This document shows, piece by piece, positions 13,051-25,423 of a DNA stretch of 64,000 bases. Both the position numbers and the translations under genes were made by a program. The notes beneath the pieces were generated by a model, which saw nothing but the letters and a program-made list of their open reading frames with translations, was not told where the DNA came from and searched no databases. The stretch covers positions 1,302,001-1,366,000 of the forward strand of contig JAECYW010000011.1 of assembly GCA_023014335.1 (NCBI GenBank), written 5' to 3'. Every line of letters starts with the position of its first letter. The first letter of the stretch is position 1. The DNA is from Galerina marginata. Taxonomy: Eukaryota > Basidiomycota > Agaricomycetes > Agaricales > Galerinaceae.

Positions 13051-16000
13051 ATGTCTGCCGGATGTTTCTCCTGGTTTCCTCTGCGAAATCGATGGAGCTC
13101 AAAGAAACGCGCCGTTGAGACGAAATCCGACGAGGTGAGCACTGATTCGTCCTAAGAAAACTCACTGGCTGGTGACACATGGCTGCAATCCAGGAACTGC
13201 CTGAAGATCAACTGGCGGTCGTACTGGAAAACGACGGAGTATAGTGCTGTCGAGAATAAAATCACGAACAGAAATATCAACGTGGTGAGGACCTAAAAGT
13301 TCCATTCACCTCCAGAACTCTGACCAACCCTTGGATCCAGAAACCATCAGTAAATCCGCCATCGGTTGTTCCAACGAGAACACAATATGTCACAGCCAGC
13401 GCAAAGGAAGTGCTGTCGTTATTGCAATCGGCTGCTGGAGTTATACCGGTTCCTTTGTTGCAAGAGTCAATCGAGGTCGCCTTGAAGATTATAGAAGTAT
13501 GCGAGGTTTGTTGGTTTTCCGCCCTTGCAATTTTGCAAGACCGCTGAAGCAGGCTTTTTCATTAGGAAGCGTCGGCTGTTGAATCAAAGGTCAAAGAACT
13601 ACAAGACAGGGTTGGCCATCTTATGGTTATAATCTTGGCGCACGTAACAGCCGAGAACGAAGAAGGTAGCAAGGAGGTGGTGATGAAGGCCGCGAAGGGT
13701 ATTGAGGAGGATATCAAAGGACTGCTCAGGTATGCTCCTACAAGTTTTGCTCAAGAAGCTTGCTTATGATATATCAGCACACTCGGAACCATCAACGGAG
13801 ATTTGAGGAAAATCAGTCAGCAGAATGGATGGGTGATAGCGATTTACAAAGATCTCAATATGAATACGATTGAAGATTGTTTGAATCGGCTTTCAAGTGC
13901 TCTCGAGAAGTTTAAAGTAGGTCCTGGTGACTTTTATGTCGTTCAGTGAACCCGCATCGCTAATACTACACCTTGTCCAGCTTGCTAATGATCTCCGTGA
14001 CTCCGACCTCCTGCAGGAACTCCAGTGCCCGCCTCGGGAAGATGGCCAACACAGTTGATGTACATTTCCAGAGATTTAAAGCAGGTGGACTACCAAAGTC
14101 GACGGTATTTCAGGAGACTGTAAAGCAAGCGGTCGGCCAAAATGGAGGAGTTTGAAGAACTCTTGAAGCGGTCGACTGCGACCCCTCGATCAGACACGGT
14201 TGCGCGACAGCAGATACCTCTGAAACCAGAGATATTCCACGGACGCGATGGCCTTGTCGAAGATATTGTACAAGCACTCATGAAGGAGGAAACCTCTCGT
14301 GTCTGCATTCTCGGCCCAGGTGGAATGGGGAAAACATCAGTTTCTTTGGCTGTTGTCGAGTCATCTCTCGTTCAGGCGCGGTTTCCAGCATGGGAATTAT
14401 GTTTGGGTGCCTTGTATTGGAGCGACGTCGGCAGCTCTCTTTCTCGAAGCGCTTTACATCCAGTTACAGGTTCCGGGAGACAAACAAATCACGCTCGAGA
14501 AGATTATCGCTGAACTCAACACCTCGACAGATCCCCGTTTACTTATCCTCGACAACTTCGAAACACCCTGGAATGCGCCTGGTGGATCCCAGAAACAGGT
14601 CGAAGATATACTGCGAACGCTCGCCAAGCTGGACCACATCGCTATGTTGGTCACGATGCGTGGAAATAACCCTCCATGCTACAATGCAATTAAATGGCAA
14701 TCAAAGAACATTGAACCTACAGATGAAGAATCCTGCCTTCGTATTTTCCACGACATCAATCCGAGTTCAAAGGATGATCCAGGACATTGGTCATTTAGTA
14801 GGCGTGTTAGGCCACATGCCCTTTGCCGTCACTCTGATGGCGCGGCTAGCGGAGGATGCGCATTCGACGGCCAAGGATTTGCTGGCTGCATGGTCTGATT
14901 CTGGTCCTACCCTCCTCTCCGACAACCCCGAACAGAGCATGAATCGGAGCATCAAGCTTTCTGTTGACAGTGATCTCGTCCAGCGGAACGATAATGCGGT
15001 TCTACTCCTTGCCATTCTCTCTTTGCTACCAGCCGGGACAACAAAAGAGAATCTCCATTGGTGGGCGCCGTCACTCACAATTGCCACGATTCTCTCTGCC
15101 ACTGCTACACTTTTTAAGGCAGGATTATTAGTCGAGAACAAACGGAAAGACACCCACTCTCCGGTTTTGTTTGTGGTGCCCGTTGTTCAGTCATTTATGC
15201 AGCATAACCGAATAAAAGATGATCTCTGGAAGCAGATACATCTGTCATGTTGCCAGTTTGTCCTGGATCATGCCTGTCGCTTTGACGATCCCGCATTCTC
15301 GAATGACTCAAAAGTACTCGCAGCCGAGACACCAATATCCAGTCCATCCTTTTCAGCTCATCTACAATACTGCGTCCACTTCTATCTGACAAAACAATTG
15401 AGGCTCTTATTGCATTTTGCTGGTATCGCTCCGATACGAAGCCCGATCCTGAAATGACCAAGTATGCAGTGACAGCAAGCGAAGGCTATGGTGTCGACAG
15501 TTATGTAGCCTCGGCTCTATGGTGCTTGGGCAGTACCTATTGCAACGTTGGCAAATATGACCTCTCCTATGATCTCTTGCAGAAAGCCTACCAACTTTTC
15601 AACAGCCTTCCTAATGCTGATGCCAAATTGCGACGGCTTGGTGGCCTGTGTGGAATGGATCTTGTTAACACAGCGGGTTTCTTTGTGGATGATAAGGATG
15701 AGGTTATTTTGTTGGCCCTCAAGGTTGATGAAAAGTGCACTGACCTTTCAGATGATATACGTGGCCAGAGTCTGCTTTCTGTTGGGGGCGCTTTCCTCCG
15801 GGCTAGTCGACATCAGGAAGCCTTATCCTACTTGGATCAGGGTAGTGCTTTACTGCGAGCTACGAAGAATATTCCCAACCTTGCTGGTGCATACCAGGCC
15901 ATTTCCCAGCTGCATTTTGAAGAATGCAGGTTCTCAGAGGCACTTGAAGCCGTAGGGGAGGCATGGAGGCTGGCTGAAAATTTTGATGTTCCAGCTCTTC

Positions 16001-16407
16001 AAGCAGTCATTGCAGGGCAATTCTGCTTGATTCTCTTTAGTGTTGATAGAGATGCAGAAGCATGGAGCTACCTTGAAATATATCTTACGAAGGCCCGGCA
16101 CGTTGGGAACCCCGATGTAATCGCAGATGCATTAGAATACATGGGCTATGGATACCTCCGCCAAGGTGCCTACCAAAATGCTTATAGCGCCTATGAGGCT
16201 GCCGCAAGACAATATCTCACCAGCAATGTCCCCTGGGCTGAAGAGATTTGCAAGGACAACATGGCAAGAATCAAACAGAAGCAGGCAGACCCTGATTCAG
16301 TTGTTGGGTTTAACAGGCCTTCTGACAGTAATAGCGAGTCGCTTTTCTACCCATTTGGCCAATCACCTGTGAGTGATGTGGCAATTCCAGTTCGTAGTTA
16401 CTTTTAG
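13051..16407 (+). pseudogene. STAND NTPase (NB-ARC/NACHT-like) with TPR-like tail, interrupted by frame changes
   Basis: This resembles the large agaricomycete family of NLR-like proteins. Short 5' exons (start ATG 13051; introns near 13135, 13276, 13506, 13730, 13917) encode a helical N-terminal region. The nucleotide-binding domain follows: FHGRD entry motif, Walker A GPGGMGKTS (near 14316-14342), Walker B LLILDNFETPW (near 14535) and a GHMPFAVTLMARL helix (near 14815). The C-terminal third (15454-16407) is a clean helical-repeat region in which paired motifs such as YCNVGKYDLSYDLLQKAYQL look like TPRs. Continuous homology requires changing frame near 14030, 14140, 14382, 14780 and 15335, each by one base and none at a splice site. 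The family is thought to act in self/non-self and stress signalling. As written this copy cannot make the full protein, so it is a pseudogene or carries assembly indels. Confidence 0.75.
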
Positions 16408-17355
16408 GTTATCTTTCTGTCGTCTGCGCCAATATTCATGATGTACTCTATAAACTCAATATTTGATAATAGATGTCCATTAGGTTTAGAGTGCTGTGTA
16501 CAGATCAGGTATCATCCGTCCAATTTATCCTTGCAGTCGCCAACATATCACGAACGCGATCACGAATCCCCAAGCTAATCTCCCGTGGCCGTCAGAAGCT
16601 AGAACCGAATTCGCGTTCTTGCTAGTTTTTTTACTCATTGAGTCACATCCCAGCTTGTCCTCAATTCCACAAGTCGGTCTTGTCGGCGCATGAAGCTCAC
16701 CGCCTCGACCTCAAAAGTTGGAATGATTTGAATGTTCAGGTTACTCGGAACATACGTATCAAGTTGTATACCCGTGCAAAGTAAGTAATTTTGATCCCTA
16801 TCAATGCTCGTCTCCTCTGATCAGTGTTGTAGGCGGAACTCTGGTGTTACCGACGCAAATGCTCCAGTTGTGCGACTGACCGGGGAAGCGGAGGATCGAG
16901 CTCGGGCTGAATTGGCGGGGAGAACTGTGAAACCGACAGTGAGGCATCTGACGGAGAGTAATGCTTAGGTTCTACATTTCGTACTGTGCAATATAAGTTG
17001 TTCCCTTCCTCGATGCCTCCGTTACTATGTAAGATCTATGGATGCCATTTGGCGCTCAGTAGCGCCTGTAGTCTGCGTAGACCTACAGCTACGTGTGACC
17101 ACGTAGCGTCACATATCCATATATGGGAGCTACGGAGAGCTACAAAACACATGCTGGGGGCTACGGAGTCTACTACACAGGGGACTTGTCTACCTGGCTA
17201 CCGCGGCTCTGGAGACAACGTAGCTCAACATAGGAATGTGTTTTTTTCCTGATGTTATCTGAGCTTTCTTGTGGCTGTCAGACCCGGATTCGTTCGTCTT
17301 GCAGGGATTTCATTCGTTCCAGCCAGGTCCGCCGCTGTCGTCGGTTCAGGTAGAG
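16408..17355. other. Intergenic stretch with short CTACG/GTAGC-rich patch
   Basis: No gene recognised. Between about 17050 and 17230 the words GCTACGGA, GTAG and CTAC recur many times on both strands, e.g. GAGCTACGGAGAGCTAC near 17128. This sits just outside the left end proposed for the KDZ element and may belong to it or to an older insertion. Confidence 0.4.
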
Positions 17356-17560
17356 TAGTACCATTGTAGTGTAAACTACTGTACAGCGGAATGAGACGAT
17401 GTACCAAGAGCTACGGATGCAGCGGACGTAGCTAATGAGTGTACAATGTATTGTATTTCATGAATGAGCTAATGCCCCTTACAATGTATCTGTAAGTACG
17501 TATCAGCCAACAGGCCTCAGTTTATTTACCATACCGGGAAGTCCAGTACAATGTATCCTT
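17356..17560 (+). repeat. Left terminal inverted repeat and sub-terminal repeats of the KDZ element
   Basis: This arm pairs imperfectly with 39820-39980 on the other strand. Copies of ACAATGTAY occur at about 17443, 17481 and 17548. Sub-terminal repeats of this kind are typical transposase binding sites. Confidence 0.65.
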
Positions 17561-17671
17561 CGGTATGAAATAGCTAGAGGGCGGGGACGTAAATAAGATA
17601 TATTAACGCCCTTTGGGCGGCGGCGGCGGCGGTTAAACAAATACAAAAAGTTCAAAATAATATATGACGAG

Positions 17672-19394
17672 CTATGTCTCGAGATCTACTTGTGCGAGGT
17701 CCGCTTCAATGGTTGCAGAGAGCTCCGTAAATTTATCTTCAACGGCCCGAATACTATGAAAGACGCTCTGTTCGGCGAGCAACTGCGACTGGCGGAATTG
17801 GCCAAGATACCCCGATGCATCCTCATACGAAAGTTTCTCAGGTATCTTCTGAATGGTATGGTGGCATTGAAGTAATTCCTGATAGGTAAGCGGCTAGAGG
17901 AGGCGTGAGCAGGTAAAGGGGGGTGTGAAACGGACATCGTACGGGGTTTGGTGGTAGCATCAACATACTATGTTGAGGGGGCTCTTCACGATCCTAGGAC
18001 GGTGAGACACAAGGAAGGTTATTGACAAGAATTAATACAAAGAGTAACAAACGTACCATTACATTCGGCCATGGGAGAACGTTCGCATGATGAGCGTCCG
18101 GACGGGGAGTAGCAATATGAAGGCCGACCCGGTCCATAAAGTCGATGGCCGGGTGAGAGTGACGGGGATGAGGTTCGTTGATTTGGTTGTCATCAACCGA
18201 CGAGCGACGGGTGTACGAGTAAGGTGCGTGCATAAGGTCAGACAGCGGATGATCATTGACCGCCGCAGATACGTTCGCCATGCTATCAGCGGTGATATTA
18301 GGTCCCGGTCGTGGAGGGGTGTCGTCGATTGTGATGGGCTGGTCCAAAGCAATCCCCGTCCCCGTCCGTGCTTGCCGTCGGCTTATCCGTCGTTTATCTC
18401 TCTGCATAAGACGCATGTCTCGCCTAAAAGGTGCCAGGCCACGAAGATCGGTGTCGGAAGATGAACGGTCGTCCGCAACGTTGGCAACGTCCGGTCCTCC
18501 ACTCGTAGGTGCATCTTCTCTAACGGCCGACATCTCAATATCGGAATCCGATGATTCTTGCTTGATATTGCTGGGCCCGGCGACGGCGAGAGGAGGGAGG
18601 GATTGGTCGGCGGTGGATGTATTTTTGGTGGGCAAGAGGGCCAATTTCGTGATGTATGCGGATGTATCTGTGTCTGAAGAACTACCGGAGCTGGAATTAT
18701 CGTTGTCCGCAACGGGCGGAGGGATGACGGGCGGAGGGAGGATATGGGGAGGGAGGACGGGCGTAGTGGGAATGGGCGTAACGGCCGTCAAGGACCTGAA
18801 GTAATTAGCGGCAGAGGCAGAGTCGTCGCTGTCACTGTCAGAGCTCACTTCATCGCCGCCGGATATATCACCGTCGTTTTCAACCCATGGGCTTGCCGGC
18901 GGCGGCGGCGGTAATCGTTCCTGATTTGGTGCAGGCTGAGGGTTACAGTTAGATGATGGGACTTGCGCCGGAGCACTGGCAAGACCACGGAAGTACTCTT
19001 CAGAGTCTGTGGAGGACTCTGTGGCGTCTTCGGAACTCACGGACGACCGGTCGTTCACTTCCTCACCAGCAGCCTCATTAACCGCCGGCGGGGCGGGGAG
19101 ATTATGTATCTGAACAATAATTACAATGAGAGCTGAATTAAAGCAATAATCTTGTTTTGTGATACGTACGACATGTTCTGGCGTTACCGGCGGTTCTTCG
19201 ATCATGTTGTCCGGTGCGAGCGACGGCCTTTGGAGATTCGCTCGATTGGCCATGGATCGAAAATACTCCTCAGCGTCGGATGATGAATCTTCACTCGAAT
19301 CACTTCTGTGGCCGTCGCTAGTGTCGTCCTCCGTAGCATTTAGCCTGCTGAATGAAAAATTGGCCTGAGTTGAGTCTGACATCTGGATATCCAT
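17672..19394 (-). CDS. Ser/Asp-rich KDZ cargo protein with repeated EEYFR-like motif, 511 residues
   Basis: Four exons join in phase: 19394-19170, 19109-18057, 17993-17943 and 17878-17672 (TAG). Introns are 50-65 nt with GTACGT or GTACGA donors. The protein is mostly disordered (Ser, Asp, Pro) and repeats one motif: SSDAEEYFRSMA, STDSEEYFRGLA, SASAANYFRSLT, DTDTSAYITKLA and a degenerate SSDTDLRGLA, each after an acidic Ser stretch. The last exon is different: a folded-looking helical domain (KIPEKLSYEDASGYLGQF...). It is transcribed away from the neighbouring plus-strand cargo gene. No family or function recognised; the repeated short motif suggests a multivalent docking protein, which is inference. 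Confidence 0.75.
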
Positions 19395-21149
19395 GATAGG
19401 TCACTGTTTTGAAGACAATGGTTTTCTTGTAGCTCGCTAGTGTGCGGTATATTCGCAAATTAGACTGTAAGGGTTAGAATTAATGTAGAAGATCTAGTGA
19501 TCGCCTGTTGATTACACCTTTGATGGAATTTGATGAGAATTGTGATTGTGTCACGTCAGCTGACAGATGTGACGCATGGTTCAACTTTCTTTGTTCCGTT
19601 GATCTGGTTGATTCCTCTCATTTACTCTCACCAAGTTCACTCTACCCGCCGCTAATTCACCCCTCCGCCCGACTTATCTTATCGACAATGTCTGTCTCCG
19701 CCGTCAACACCTCTTCCCTTGCTCCCACTGCCGCATCGTCCTCCCCTGCCGTCAATCCAACTCCCGTTGTCGAAGCGCGTGCTGGCACCACCCCCGTCGC
19801 CATTGTCGTGAATCCCGATACCACGACCACCGTCCCTCCCATGACGAACCTCGACGCGATCACCGGCGTCGAGAGCCACGTCACTACCACCCCTGCTATC
19901 GCCCATCGTGCAGATACCACCCCAGGTGTCGAGGGTGGTGCGGCTACGACGCCCGTTCCTCATGGTCGCGTGGATTCAACCCCCATCATTGACAGTGCCC
20001 AGGCCGCGACCTCCATTGTCGAGATTCCCTTAGCCACCACCACCGGCGTCGATCCGTCCGTCGCTCCTCCACGCACTTTCTTGGCTCCCCCCGTAGCGGT
20101 CGGTGTCCCTCAGCCTGCGACAGGAGCAGCTCACGGGAAAAAAGCCAAGAAGTCCCAGAAGGCCCCTCCTCCGCCGTACGACCAACAGGTTCTTATTGCA
20201 GAGGTGACAGAGGCGGTGAAGGACGGGGCCGACTTCAACGAGAAGAGTAAAAAAGTCCGGTCGAGAATGGTGAGTTTTCTTAATTATGGGTTCAAGCTTT
20301 CGTTTATAAGTCCTTTAGGCTAAGTGGCACAAGGCCTTCATGGCAACAAGCATACCCGTTCCCCAGTTGCTCGAGACGATGGCCAACATATACACGCAGG
20401 ACCAACACGATCCACCGACCCTTCGCCGACGGATTCTTGAATTGCTTGGGTCATTGGCTGTGGTCCCTGCTGTTTCGCCCATTTCTCCGGCCCCCATCGT
20501 CCAACCAAGTTCACTTGCACCGGCTGCACCCATTGCCTTCCCAACGATGCCGCCACTCCCAAGCCCAGTTCCCTCTCCCCAGCCACCACCTACCCAAGAA
20601 ACCACGGGCTCAAGTATGTTGGTTCCGCCGGTCGTTCCGCCGCTGACATCGCCACCAGTCGCCGGTCCGTCAAAGCCCATGGCCAGTCCGGCCGTCGCTT
20701 ACCTACCGCCTCCCACGTCGCCACCAGTCGCCGGTCCGTCGAAGCCCAGGGCCAGTCAGGCTATGAAAACCACCGCCGCCCCCAAAAGTCGTCAACGGGC
20801 GTCGGTGCAACGTTTGCCGGCGGGGAAGGGGAAGGGGAAGGGTAAGGAGAGGTATGTGGAGGTTTCGTCGGGTGCCGGAGAGGACGAGGAGGAGGAGGAC
20901 GAATTGGAGTCGGAGGATGAGGAAGATGAAGATCAGGGCCGATTCCCTCGCAAAGCTAAGTCAGCGGCGCGGGCGGTGGTGAAGCAGGAGGTCGACGCGG
21001 ACGATGTTCGCGCCCTCTACGGTCACGAGCTGGACGATTCGGATTTCCAGATGGACGGGCCAGCAACGCGATCAACGGTGAAGCGACGGAAGGGCAGACA
21101 ACAGCCAAAGTCGAAGGAGATCGTGGAGGATAGCGACGACCACCTGTAG

Positions 21150-21918
21150 CAGCTACGATTATATATGAAACACTGCAATTTCCCAAAACCCCGTTATACA
21201 TCCAGAGCAGGTTTTTCCAATACTGCAAAAAGGCAGTCAGCTATGTATTATGCACCCATAGGGTGTGTAGGCCTGCTGGGGGTGCGTAAATGGGTGCTCT
21301 GGGTGCGGGACATAGTAAATATATGTAAACAATGCCCTCCATGATGTCGGGCACTGCCTAATGGGTGCTGCTCATCATTTGGGCGCTTTTGGGCGCCTTT
21401 AGGCGCGGGAATAAACCATGCAGGGTCTTCAAATATTGGCAACAATTAAAATTGGCTGCTGCTCATCATTGGGGGCGGGTTTCGGGGCTGAAAAAGCGCC
21501 AGGGGGTATATATTAGTACCCACATTCCATCTGGGATGTTGGTCACCCCGTCGGGGAGGCGCGACACGCCTAACTCGAATCTGCAAACGGATCCCATGAG
21601 TCCCGACGGGGTCCTAGTTCCATTTTCGGACGCGTCCCGCGCCTTTTCGGCTCCTTTTGGATGAGCGATAAAAATAGATTTGCTCAATTTTCGTACTATA
21701 TTCCCTTCGTTTCTTTCCTCCCTCCAATTCTCAATACATATTCATAATGTACTTGTAAATACGAACCTAATGATATAAAATTTATTGCGAAATGTGCACT
21801 GGAAGTGGTCAAACGAATGAATGATACTTACGGGCACCATAGGATGAGTGTTATAAATAGATTTGCCCAAAATGCCTACCGTTTCTGCCCTACACTGGGC
21901 TCAGATTTTTGCTCCCTT
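21150..21918 (+). repeat. Left inverted arm of the nested element
   Basis: Pairs with 25424-26192. It contains an internal near-repeat, GCTGCTCATCATT, followed by GGGCGC or GGGGGCGGG (near 21367 and 21460), and the block CCCGTCGGGGAGGCGCG. The minus strand has an open frame of 73 codons (21687-21466) that recurs in the other arm with two amino-acid differences visible; it shows no family signature. Confidence 0.85.
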
Positions 21919-24900
21919 TATTTTTGTGTGCACTACCATAATCACCACAAAAATCTGAAGCTAACAGTATTAATTTTATAGCTATAGCAAAAGAGAAAGA
22001 CCTGGTATCCTCGAGACTTATTTAGGTCGGTAGATAGAAACATTGTATTATATTCGACTATTCTGCTATTAAACTAATGCGAGTGCGTACTAACTCAATA
22101 ACGCAGGGAGAGCTGCACCTGCCTGCAGCCTTCCCATCTCGCTCCACCCACCCGAGACAAGGCCCGTGCGACGTCCGCGACGCCTCCTACCTCCCACCTC
22201 CCACAGCAATTCCACTGCCAACATCGCGTTCTTTCAACTCCCGGGGTGTTCGCTCGTACTGTGTGCACGGATTGCAAGGTGGCGGGTGTTGGGGGCGAAT
22301 CCCAGGTGACGCCATCCCGACCTCACTTGCCACCGCAGCGACGAGTAGTTTGTCTTATCCCAAACGTCATCTCCCATGTATCGCAGCTCACGCGTGACGT
22401 GGACTGCGGGCTGGGAGATGTCGCCAGGTGGGGCTGTTGACCGTGGGCAGTGAGAGAGGGTGGGGGGACGAAAGAGCGGACGAACGCGAACGTCGTCGTA
22501 TTCGCGTTCGTGCTTCGCAGTTCGTGTCTGCCATTGGAGTGGGGCGAATGGCGAGGGGAGCAGGGGGGGAGCAGGGGGTATCGAGTGACGGTGACGGCGC
22601 GGTACGAAGAAGGCGGAGACGGAGTGGACACGAGTGACAGCATTGGCCACAAACGCGAACGCGAGGAAGGGGTGCGAGGTGTCGAGTAAGAGGCAAACAT
22701 TCGTTGCCTCTTCGCCATCCCGTCCTCGCCACCCTGGAAAAGGAGCAGCGGTATCGGTACCACTGCTCACCCCTCGAGCATTCGTGTCGCAGAAGGAGCA
22801 GCGGTGATGCTGCTGCTCCTCGTGCTGGCCGGAGTGCAATACTCGTGTCATAGGAGCAGCAGCGGTCGTGCTGCTGCTCTGCTGGCCTCGGGTTCGTGGA
22901 CGCGAAAGGCGATGGCGGCCAGGGGAGGTGGTACCGTAGGTGGGGTCGGTATCGAGATAGGCAGCGGCAGAGGGCTCCGAACCAGCCTACCGCGAGCGAA
23001 TGAGCTGGGGGCGTGCGGAGGAGGAAGGAAAGCAATGCGAGTCGTATTTCGACTCGCCTTGCGACGTACCGGGCGGGTCTCCCTCTCCAGGGTCTCCCCT
23101 CGTTATCCTCCACCCTATTCCCACCTGAATTCGTTGGAACGTCGGCCCACAGCCCTCGACGTGAGGGGGGGCTCGCGACGCGCGGCACGATGTCGTTCGT
23201 GCAGTAGAATACCTGAGAGATCATGAAGATAAGTAATTAGTAATAGAATTTCCTAATTTCACTTACTAAACGAGTTCTTAATGCCTTGAGGGGCGGGGTG
23301 GGCCAGGAGGGAGTGAACAGATGTCGGAAGTGGTGGTGAAAGCAAGGTCAACCAGTTTTGATGGCGGTTGATCTGGTGTTCGGCGTGTTCGGCGATCGAT
23401 GTGATTGGCTCCCTCGAACGGACCGGGCAATCCGTCGAGGCTGGCTATCGTCGAGGACGTCTCGGACGACGGTAACACGAACTCTAGGTAAAGAAACTAA
23501 TGGTAGGGTAAATGTAGAATTAATTTACTAATCTACTCTCGTATGCCCGGTGGATAATTTGACCCCCCAACGGTACGATATCATCATGGCTGTCTGAGCG
23601 TGGTGATTTCGGTCAAAACAGTGAGCTTAACGAACGGTATGCAGCTGCATCAGGCTTCATTAGCTTCAAGGAGATGCTTTGAGAAGTAAATATACATTGT
23701 TTTGAGAAACTCTAGATACTCTTACAGGCTAAAATACATTGTGAACTTTCTAAATCGCAACATAATAGGTATACAAGCATGAATGATGAAAGAAATTACA
23801 CGTCGTTTTCAGAGCTTCGATATGCACTCAGTTTAATTATTGGTAGTCTTCATTGTTTATATATTTAGGGCTAGATATATTTTCTAAACTACATCTACTG
23901 TATATACCGACGATATCCGGACTCTCAACTGTCCTTTAGGATGGCCGCGACGATGTTCGAGACGTTGATGACGGATCGGAGTCGTCCCGGCCCGACTGTA
24001 TCAACCAATCACACGCCGATCAACAATGTTGATTTCACCTTCTCACCACCACCACCACCTCCTCCTCGCCTCTCTATCTTGCTCCCTAAGGCCACAAAAG
24101 CCTGCGTCGCGTGCCCCTCGCCTCCGCATGTGGGCCGGCGCTGTCGCAGTACGGCACCGTCACCCGCGACTCCCCATCACACCCATCCGCGGCGCCCCCG
24201 ATTCCACCATGCCCATCCTTGACTCCACGCTCGCTCCAGCGCCAACGCTGCCTCCGATCCATGCGCCAAGGACTACGACACCCCCTCCACTGTCCATGGT
24301 GCAAAGCGACCGGCGTTGAATACTCGAGCCCGGGAATTCCGCCAGTCGCCTGCACCATCCCACTCCCACCTCCAATGCCAACTCCTACGTGCTGGCACAG
24401 GTTGCCACCCTCAATCTTCGCATGTGTACGTCGACAGTCGCCGAAACGGAGCCGGCGACAAATGCCAACAGGAAGTGGGCGGCGGCAACAGTGGGTCGAG
24501 GTCGAAAGGGCAACGACAGCGAGGGCGTGGTTGGTGACGGAGTGTCTGTCGGTGATAGGAACGGTGGGGGGCGGTTAGGGGAAGCAGCAGCACCATGGTG
24601 TGCTGGGATACAGCGGCGATGATGGGGTAGTAATGGAGGGCCAACGATGGCGTTGTCTCGCCTTCTTGCTGCCCTCCAGTACCCGCTTGCCCCTTTGCTA
24701 CCCGTACCCCCTCTGCCGTCTTCGCATCGCAGTCGAGGAAGTCGCTCGACTCCGACTTGCACTTCGCCACTACACGACATCGCGAATCGTCTAGTTCGCA
24801 ACGGCCAAAGGCAGAGACGAAGCACGGATCGAGGAAATGAACGCGAATGCCGTCGCATTCGCGTTCGTTGGACAGCCCAGCCCCCTTTGGGCTCATTGCC

Positions 24901-25423
24901 GGGTGCTGACGTCTGCCCGCATGTAGACCACGTCACATGTGGCCTGCGATGCGAGGAAGCGCCGATTCGGGTTATATGGGTGTTAAGGAGTTTGGATAGG
25001 TTGGGAGGCGCTCCTCGTCGACCGCGCTCCGTCATCCGCTGATGCTCTCGTATGCCCGCCAGCTCACAGTCTACCAACGGCGCATCCCAAAGCAAAGCGG
25101 AACCGCTCGTAACCCGTGGCGTGAAATGCGAGAGCGTAAAGAGACGACTGGACTGGCTGGGCAGGGTGAATGAGGGCACAAGGACACGGCGCAGAGGGCT
25201 GGGTGGGCAGGACAAGGCCAACGGTTGGTTGGTTGCTGCCGCCGCCGTCCTCCCTACTTTAATATACGTAGACTTAATGTCGTAGAGTCACTAATATAAT
25301 ATTTTTTCTACAACTGCGAAAGCCTAGAGGAGATGATTGAACCTTCCAGTGGCTATTTACCTATAAAATTGGTACTAATAGGTTCGCATTTTCATGCTGA
25401 TTACAGCTGTGTCTATAAATGTG
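21919..25423. other. GC-rich core of the nested element, no gene recognised
   Basis: Several long open frames exist on both strands (e.g. 23224-22388 and 25221-24385 on minus), but they overlap, are rich in Arg, Pro and Ser, and look like by-products of GC-rich sequence. Two perfect hairpins stand out: CGAACGCGAA with its complement near 22479-22508, and GAACGCGAATGC with its complement near 24839-24866. CTGCTGCTC-type runs occur near 22805-22890. AT-rich sequence of about 700 bp (23480-23940) separates two GC-rich blocks. Confidence 0.5.

Noticed and set aside
18087..18804. Plus-strand open frames opposite the Ser/Asp-rich cargo gene
   Set aside because: They are antisense shadows; the minus-strand exons have in-phase introns and a consistent protein character.
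22388..25221. Long GC-rich open frames in the nested element core (e.g. 23224-22388 and 25221-24385, minus)
   Set aside because: They overlap other frames on both strands, are Arg/Pro/Ser-rich without motifs, and have no splice or start context; GC-rich DNA gives such frames by chance.
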